DNA of 13,545 nucleotides, taken from assembly GCA_029335935.2 (NCBI GenBank), contig JARJMV020000224.1, positions 1 to 13,545 on the forward strand, given 5' to 3'. The first letter of the stretch is position 1; each line of letters begins with the position of its first letter. The notes beneath the pieces are model-generated. The model had not been told where the DNA came from and did not search any database. It saw only the letters and a program-made list of their open reading frames with translations. The position numbers and the translations under genes are program-made. This DNA comes from a bacterium. Its GTDB lineage: Bacteria; Armatimonadota; Fimbriimonadia; Fimbriimonadales; GBS-DC. Positions 6,086 through 10,833 of this stretch are shown piece by piece.

Positions 6086-7071
6086 GCAACGCCCCAACCG
6101 ACGCCCTGCGCCAACTGGAGCCAATCCTGCGCGCACTGGAACAGGAACGCACGCAGTATGTGAGTCAGTTCGCGCAGATTAGCCTCTGGAGCGTCGCTAT
6201 CGGTGGGACGCTGAGCCTTCTCTTGGCGGCGTTTGGCGCAGGCGTGTGGGCGATAGCGCTGCTCTTCGTCGCGTTGATTGTAATCGCCGCCGCCTACGCC
6301 AGCAAAGCCGACGCATGGCGCAGAGCCTTCAAAGCGCAGGTGATGACCCAACTCGTCCAGTTTGTGAACCCCAACCTGCGCTACTACCCCGAGCAACACA
6401 TTAGCCGTCGAGAGTACGACCTCAGCATGCTCTACCACAACTCGCCTGCGCCCGACCGCTACTACGGCGAGGACCTCATCGAGGGCGTCATCGACAAGAC
6501 CGACATCCGCCTCTCGGAACTGCACACCGAATACAAGCAGGTCACCTACGATAGCAAGGGGCGTCGCCATGAGCAGTGGATAACCATCTTTCGGGGGCTG
6601 TTCATCAGCGCGGATTTTCACAAAGACTTCAAAGGCGTTACCCTCGTGCTGCCCGACACCGAACAGTCGTGGCTGGGCGGGTTCGGGCAGTGGCTGCAGA
6701 GCCTCAGCGCGAAACTGGGCAACCAGCCCGGCGAACTGATAAAGATGGAAGACCCCGAATTCGAGAGGCTCTTCAAGGTGTTCGCCACCGACCCGATTGA
6801 GGCGCGCTACATCCTCACGCCCAACATGATCCGACGGATTGTGGAGTTCCGCGCCAAGACCAAGTCTGCTATTCGCCTTTCGTTTATCGCCTCGCGTGTG
6901 TTCGTGGCGATTCCGACTTATCACAATCATTTCGAGCCGCCGTCGCTCTTCGCGCCTGCCGACAAGCTGCTGGCGCCAGAGACCCTCCCCCGATACTTTG
7001 AAGAGCTGCGCTTCGCGTTGGCAGTGGTGGATGAGCTGAATCTCAACACGCGCATCTGGACGAAGCGTTGA
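6082..7071 (+). CDS. DUF3137 family membrane protein, LemA partner
   Basis: A 329-aa protein of the DUF3137 family. It has an N-terminal helix (LRQLEPILRALEQERTQYVS), then two adjacent membrane segments (about 34-52 and 54-72), so both ends face the same side, presumably the cytoplasm. The body shows ITIFRGLFISADFHKDFKG and VTLVLPD (about 167-191) and MEDPEFERLFKVF with DPIEARYILTPNM, the family's recognisable stretches, ending in a helical segment with FEELRFALAVVDELNLNTRIW. The function is unknown. The 4-nt overlap with lemA, which in other genomes also often neighbours DUF3137 genes, points to a joint role. No promoter of its own is visible. Confidence 0.85.
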   Translation: MSNAPTDALRQLEPILRALEQERTQYVSQFAQISLWSVAIGGTLSLLLAAFGAGVWAIALLFVALIVIAAAYASKADAWRRAFKAQVMTQLVQFVNPNLRYYPEQHISRREYDLSMLYHNSPAPDRYYGEDLIEGVIDKTDIRLSELHTEYKQVTYDSKGRRHEQWITIFRGLFISADFHKDFKGVTLVLPDTEQSWLGGFGQWLQSLSAKLGNQPGELIKMEDPEFERLFKVFATDPIEARYILTPNMIRRIVEFRAKTKSAIRLSFIASRVFVAIPTYHNHFEPPSLFAPADKLLAPETLPRYFEELRFALAVVDELNLNTRIWTKR

Positions 7072-7151
7072 GCGGCGGTCAGGTTTTTCGGAAGGCTCTT
7101 ATGCGCCTCTCTTGCGCGAGATAGCAGGAGTTTGCTGGCAGCTGGCGAATC

Positions 7152-7157
7152 TATATG
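7152..7157 (+). promoter_or_regulatory. Candidate -10 box for the nucleotidyltransferase-mutase fusion gene
   Basis: TATATG, 7 nt before the GGAGGA ribosome site, within the 106-nt gap after the DUF3137 gene. A TTGCTG (7132-7137) is too near for a normal -35. The layout matches the one at 9725; by itself the call is weak. Confidence 0.3.
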
Positions 7158-7177
7158 TTTTGTCGGAGGAACCGTCT

Positions 7178-9685
7178 ATGAAAGCCGTTGTGATGGCAGG
7201 CGGCGAAGGCTCGCGTTTGCGCCCAATCACGGCGAACCGCCCGAAACCGCTCGCGCCCGTTGTGAATCGACCGATTATGGAACATATCCTGCTGCTGCTC
7301 AAAGCGCAGGGCATCACGGAGGTGGTCGCTACGGTCTACTACCTTGCCGACGCCATCGAGGGCTACTTCGGCGACGGCGCCGATTGGGGGATGGCAATCC
7401 ACTACTCTCTGGAAGATACGCCGTTAGGCACCGCAGGTAGCGTGAAGCAAGCCGAAGAGCATCTACGCGACGGGACCTTCGTGCTGATCAGCGGCGACGC
7501 GCTCACCGATATCGACCTCAAGCCCGCGCTGGAGTTCCACAAGCGCAACGGCGCAACAGCCACCCTCGTGCTGGCGCGTGTGCCCAACCCGCTGGAGTTC
7601 GGAGTCGTGATTACCCGCGAAGACGGCCGCATCACACGCTTCCTGGAAAAACCCTCCTGGAGCGAGGTGTTCTCCGATACGGTCAACACTGGCATCTATA
7701 TCTTGGAGCCTGAGATTTTCGAGTATATGGAGGCGGGCAAACAGTATGATTTCAGTCAAGACCTGTTCCCTCTGCTCTTGCGCGAGGGTAAACCGCTGTA
7801 TGGCTATGTGATGAGCGAGTATTGGAGCGACATCGGCTCGCTGCAGCAGTATCGCGAGGCGCATCACGATTTGCTCAACCGCAAAGTGCAACTGAGCATG
7901 CCCGGCGAGGAGAAGATACCGGGCGTGTGGATTGGCGCAGGCGCAACGATTGACCCTGAAGCGCAGATTGTGCCCCCCGTATGTATCGGGCGCAACTGCC
8001 GTATCAAGGCGGGCGCGGTGATTGGACCCTACACGACGCTGGGCGATAACTGCATCGTGGAGCCGAACGCGATGGTGGTGCGCTCGATACTTTGGGACAG
8101 CGTGTATATCGGCGCAGGCACTCAGCTGCAGGGCGCGATTGTCGGCACGGGCGTCACGATCAAGGATAATGTGCAAGTGCAGGAAGACGCCGTGGTTGCC
8201 GACCGCTGCCACATCGAAGGGGATAGCATTATCCGCACGCGCGTCAAGTTGTGGCCCGATAAGTATATCGAGAGCGGCTCGACGGTCACGATGAGCCTGA
8301 TTTGGGGCGCGAGGTGGCGCGGCTCGCTGTTCCGCGATTTAGGCGTGGCGGGTCTGTCGAACATCGAGATGACGCCCGACTTGGCGACCAAGCTCGGCGC
8401 AGCCTACGCTTCCACCCTACCACGCGGCTCGACGATTGTGCTCGCGCGCGACACCTTCAAAGCCTCGCGCATGATTAAACACGCCTTTATGGCAGGTGTG
8501 CTGTCGACAGGGGTAGATGTGGCAGACTTACGGGCGATGCCGATACCCATTACGCGCCACTACATTCGCGCTTCGGGCGCGGTGGGTGGCGTGAGCGTGC
8601 GCGTGGCGCCCAACAATGTGCGCATGACGCTTATCGAGTTCTTCGACAGGCGCGGCGTCTATCTGCCCAAGTCGGGCGAACGCAAAATCGAGAACCTATT
8701 CTTCCGCGAGGACTTCGCTCGGTGTGACGCAGACGCTGTTGGCGAGATCCACTTCGCCTCGCGTGCGATTGAACAGTATCAAGCAGACTTCCAGCGGCTG
8801 GTGCAGTTGCCCGAAGGCTCGCGCCCGCTGCGCTTGGTGGCGGACTTCGCGTTCAGCCGTGTGGCGGCAATCTTTCCCACGATGTTGGGGCAGATGGGCT
8901 ACGATGTGGTGTCGCTGAATGCCTATCCCGACCCGCGCCGCTCGCCCCGCACGCCCGCCGAACACGACGCCTTCGCCGAAAACCTGAAACAGGTGGTGCA
9001 GAGCCTCAGCGCCGACTTCGGCGTGATGTTCGAAAACGAGGGCGAACGACTGACAGTGGTGGACGAGCAGGGGCGTGTCATCAGCGGCAGCGCGCTGCTG
9101 GCCACCTTCGCGCGATTAATGGCAGCAGCGTGCCCCAACAAACTGATTGCCGTGCCTGTGAATGCACCGTCGGTGATTGAGGAAATCGTCGCGCCTTACG
9201 GCGTGCAGGTGGTCCGCACCCGCGCCGATGTGCGCTCGCTGATGAACACCGCCGCTGAGAACGCCGAGAACATCTGCTTCGCAGGCGATACACACGGCGG
9301 ATTTATCTTCCCCCAGTTCCACCCCGGCTACGACGCGATGTTCGCCTACGTGCGCTTGCTGGAAGCCACCCAGAAACTCGGCTGCTGCCTCTCGGAAATC
9401 TACGACCAGGTGCCCCCATTTTACACACTCTATCGGTCGGTACCCTGCCCGTGGGAACTCAAGGGGCGCGTGATGCGCCTGATGACCCACCAAGTGAACG
9501 GACGCATCGAAACCCTCGATGGGCTGAAAATCTACACCGACCACTCGTGGGCGCTCATACTACCAGACGCCTCCGAACCTATCATCCACCTCTTAGTGGA
9601 AGCGCGTACCCCCCAAGACGCCGAACATCTCTTGCAAGAGTTCACAGCGCAAATCGAGGCGATTACTCAAGCGAACGTTTCCTGA
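7178..9685 (+). CDS. Mannose-1-phosphate guanylyltransferase-like / phosphohexomutase-like fusion
   Basis: An 835-aa three-part protein. Residues 1-235 form a sugar-1-phosphate nucleotidyltransferase: VVMAGGEGSRLRPITANRPKPLAPV (start loop, in part 4-28), SGDALTDID (105-113), RFLEKP (154-159), DTVNTGIY (167-174) and EYWSDIGSLQQYREA (214-228). Residues 248-365 are hexapeptide repeats of a left-handed beta-helix (WIGAGATIDPEAQIV, CIGRNCRIKAGAVIG). Residues 380-835 follow the phosphomannomutase/phosphoglucomutase fold. Such fusions, annotated as mannose-1-phosphate guanylyltransferases making GDP-mannose, are known from Cyanobacteria and Actinobacteria. Here the mutase loops are degenerate: serine loop VRVAPNNV (474-481), metal loop FENEGER (618-624) instead of D-x-D-x-D-R, sugar loop GDTHGG (703-708) instead of GE-x-SGG, phosphate loop LPDASEP (795-801) instead of RPSGTEP. 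The mutase part is probably regulatory or structural. The start at GGAGG + 8 nt places the nucleotide loop at the N-terminus. NDP specificity is inferred only. Confidence 0.85.
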   Translation: MKAVVMAGGEGSRLRPITANRPKPLAPVVNRPIMEHILLLLKAQGITEVVATVYYLADAIEGYFGDGADWGMAIHYSLEDTPLGTAGSVKQAEEHLRDGTFVLISGDALTDIDLKPALEFHKRNGATATLVLARVPNPLEFGVVITREDGRITRFLEKPSWSEVFSDTVNTGIYILEPEIFEYMEAGKQYDFSQDLFPLLLREGKPLYGYVMSEYWSDIGSLQQYREAHHDLLNRKVQLSMPGEEKIPGVWIGAGATIDPEAQIVPPVCIGRNCRIKAGAVIGPYTTLGDNCIVEPNAMVVRSILWDSVYIGAGTQLQGAIVGTGVTIKDNVQVQEDAVVADRCHIEGDSIIRTRVKLWPDKYIESGSTVTMSLIWGARWRGSLFRDLGVAGLSNIEMTPDLATKLGAAYASTLPRGSTIVLARDTFKASRMIKHAFMAGVLSTGVDVADLRAMPIPITRHYIRASGAVGGVSVRVAPNNVRMTLIEFFDRRGVYLPKSGERKIENLFFREDFARCDADAVGEIHFASRAIEQYQADFQRLVQLPEGSRPLRLVADFAFSRVAAIFPTMLGQMGYDVVSLNAYPDPRRSPRTPAEHDAFAENLKQVVQSLSADFGVMFENEGERLTVVDEQGRVISGSALLATFARLMAAACPNKLIAVPVNAPSVIEEIVAPYGVQVVRTRADVRSLMNTAAENAENICFAGDTHGGFIFPQFHPGYDAMFAYVRLLEATQKLGCCLSEIYDQVPPFYTLYRSVPCPWELKGRVMRLMTHQVNGRIETLDGLKIYTDHSWALILPDASEPIIHLLVEARTPQDAEHLLQEFTAQIEAITQANVS

Positions 9686-9695
9686 AATTTGTAGG

Positions 9696-9705
9696 GGGTT
9701 AACCC
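9696..9705. promoter_or_regulatory. Palindrome GGGTTAACCC upstream of the pseudopilin promoter
   Basis: A perfect 10-nt palindrome lies where a -35 element would be expected for the TATAAT at 9725, 10 nt after the stop of the fusion gene. No -35 consensus is present. It may be an operator or part of a terminator; a chance palindrome cannot be excluded. Confidence 0.3.
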
Positions 9706-9724
9706 GACCTTAACTTACCAACCG

Positions 9725-9730
9725 TATAAT
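9725..9730 (+). promoter_or_regulatory. Perfect -10 box for the pseudopilin-lipoprotein operon
   Basis: TATAAT matches the consensus exactly, within the 62-nt gap before the pseudopilin. Its expected transcription start (about 9736-9738) falls on the first of two in-frame ATGs, so the transcript may begin with AUG or with the GGAGG ribosome site. No clear -35 is seen. Confidence 0.5.
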
Positions 9731-9747
9731 AGCGCATGGAGGCTTCT

Positions 9748-10575
9748 ATGCGAAGAAAGGGCTTTACGCTCATCGAGTTGCTGGTGGTAATCGCGATTAT
9801 CGCGATATTGGCGGCGATCCTGTTCCCTGTGTTTGCCCAGGCGCGTGCGAAAGCGCGACAGACCTCGTGCCTTTCGAACATGCGTCAGCTGGGCACAGCC
9901 ATGCGCATGTACGCTCAAGACTACGATGGCTACCATGTCTATATGTGGTGGGAGTGGCACATCCCGCTGAACCCGTACATTAAGAACTGGGACATCTTCG
10001 TGTGTCCGCAGTCGTCCGCACCGAAGCCACGCTTGGTGGAGTACACGGCGGCGGATGGCTGCCGCGCCAACGACGATGCGCCCGGCTCCCTGCTGGTAGG
10101 AACCTTCCCTACGAACGCGCCCGCAGGCGTCAATGCGCGCGGCTGCTCTAAACCCGCCCCTCGCATCTATGGGCACTACACCAAGAACGAGGAGTTCATC
10201 GCCAACTACGGCTACTACCGCACCACCTACAGCGGCGCAGAGCATAACGAGGCGGCGTGGGACACGACCGCCGATGTAATCCTCGTCACGGAGGCGCGCG
10301 CACAAAGCGAAGGGGTGCCCGAGCGTCTGCGCAGTGTGTTCGGCGCGTCGGTGCTGCCCTTCGACCTCTACCCCTACATCGAGCCGGGCGGGACGAACTG
10401 GAACGAAGTGTTCCTGATGATTGCCGAGCGGCACAGCGGCGGCACGAACGCTATCTTCGGCGACGGGCACGCGAAGTGGGTGCGCTACGACTGGTTCTAC
10501 TCCCCGCAAGGGCGGTTCGCCATCTCCCCTGCAATCAGTCGATTGAACCTGCCCGACAACCAGAACTGGCCCTAA
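9748..10575 (+). CDS. Prepilin-type N-terminal cleavage/methylation protein (H-X9-DG pseudopilin)
   Basis: A 275-aa pseudopilin. The type III signal [18 protein letters not shown] shows the prepilin-peptidase site after Gly5 and Glu at mature position +5; the hydrophobic helix continues to [18 protein letters not shown], the standard linker of this family. The C-terminal part has His229, nine residues, then Asp239-Gly240 ([13 protein letters not shown]), the H-X9-DG motif found in very large paralogous sets in Planctomycetota and Armatimonadota. It contains a few Cys (CRAN, CSKP, CPQS) that could form disulfides outside. After export it would sit in the inner membrane or assemble as a pilus-like fibre or secretion pseudopilus. 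The upstream ATG (9736) is disfavoured because its codons 2-3 form the GGAGG for the chosen ATG (5 nt spacing). A lipoprotein gene follows after 10 nt. Confidence 0.9.
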   Translation: MRRKGFTLIELLVVIAIIAILAAILFPVFAQARAKARQTSCLSNMRQLGTAMRMYAQDYDGYHVYMWWEWHIPLNPYIKNWDIFVCPQSSAPKPRLVEYTAADGCRANDDAPGSLLVGTFPTNAPAGVNARGCSKPAPRIYGHYTKNEEFIANYGYYRTTYSGAEHNEAAWDTTADVILVTEARAQSEGVPERLRSVFGASVLPFDLYPYIEPGGTNWNEVFLMIAERHSGGTNAIFGDGHAKWVRYDWFYSPQGRFAISPAISRLNLPDNQNWP

Positions 10576-10585
10576 GGAGACAAGC

Positions 10586-10768
10586 ATGAAACGCTGGATA
10601 CTGATGAGCTTGGCTGCGCTCGTGGTAGCGTTGAGCCTTGCCGCGTGCGGCAATCAAGGCGGAGAAGGTGAGGCGGCTGCGCCCCCCACCACGAACCCGA
10701 TGGGTCAGCAGCCTACGCCCGATACGCCCGGCGCCGCCGCCGAAGAGCGCAAAGCAGGTGGCTATTGA
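10586..10768 (+). CDS. Small lipoprotein (60 aa)
   Basis: The product begins MKRWILMSLAALVVALSLAAC, a lipoprotein signal peptide with lipobox L-A-A-C and acylated Cys21. The mature part is only 39 residues, low in complexity: Gly/Glu-rich (GNQGGEGEAA) then Pro/Thr-rich (PPTTNPMGQQPTPDTPG), then charged (EERKAGGY). No fold is expected from it. The gene has AAGGAG 6 nt before its ATG, 10 nt after the pseudopilin stop, so it belongs to that operon. The mature chain could be a tether or spacer anchored in the outer or inner membrane near the pseudopilus. No known family is recognised. Confidence 0.8.
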   Translation: MKRWILMSLAALVVALSLAACGNQGGEGEAAAPPTTNPMGQQPTPDTPGAAAEERKAGGY

Positions 10769-10790
10769 CGCCGCTGCAACCCACCGTGTG

Positions 10791-10820
10791 GTTCCCCCCC
10801 TGCTGGATTGGGGGGGGAAC
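10791..10820. terminator. Strong GC hairpin between convergent lipoprotein and amylase genes
   Basis: GTTCCCCCCC (10791-10800) and GGGGGGGAAC (10811-10820) form a 10-bp perfect stem with a 10-nt loop, placed between the two convergent stops. This is where a bidirectional terminator is expected, but no T-run follows on either strand, so termination efficiency is uncertain. The homopolymer runs of 7 C and 8 G are prone to length change or sequencing error. Confidence 0.5.
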
Positions 10821-10833
10821 TGCGCTGAGAACT

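Noticed and set aside
5953..6930. 325-codon open frame on the minus strand across lemA and DUF3137
   Set aside because: It is antisense to two clearly recognised genes and shows no motif; long shadow frames are common at this GC content.
9715..10653. 312-codon open frame on the minus strand across the pseudopilin
   Set aside because: It is antisense to a confidently identified pseudopilin and its operon partner and has no domain-like features.
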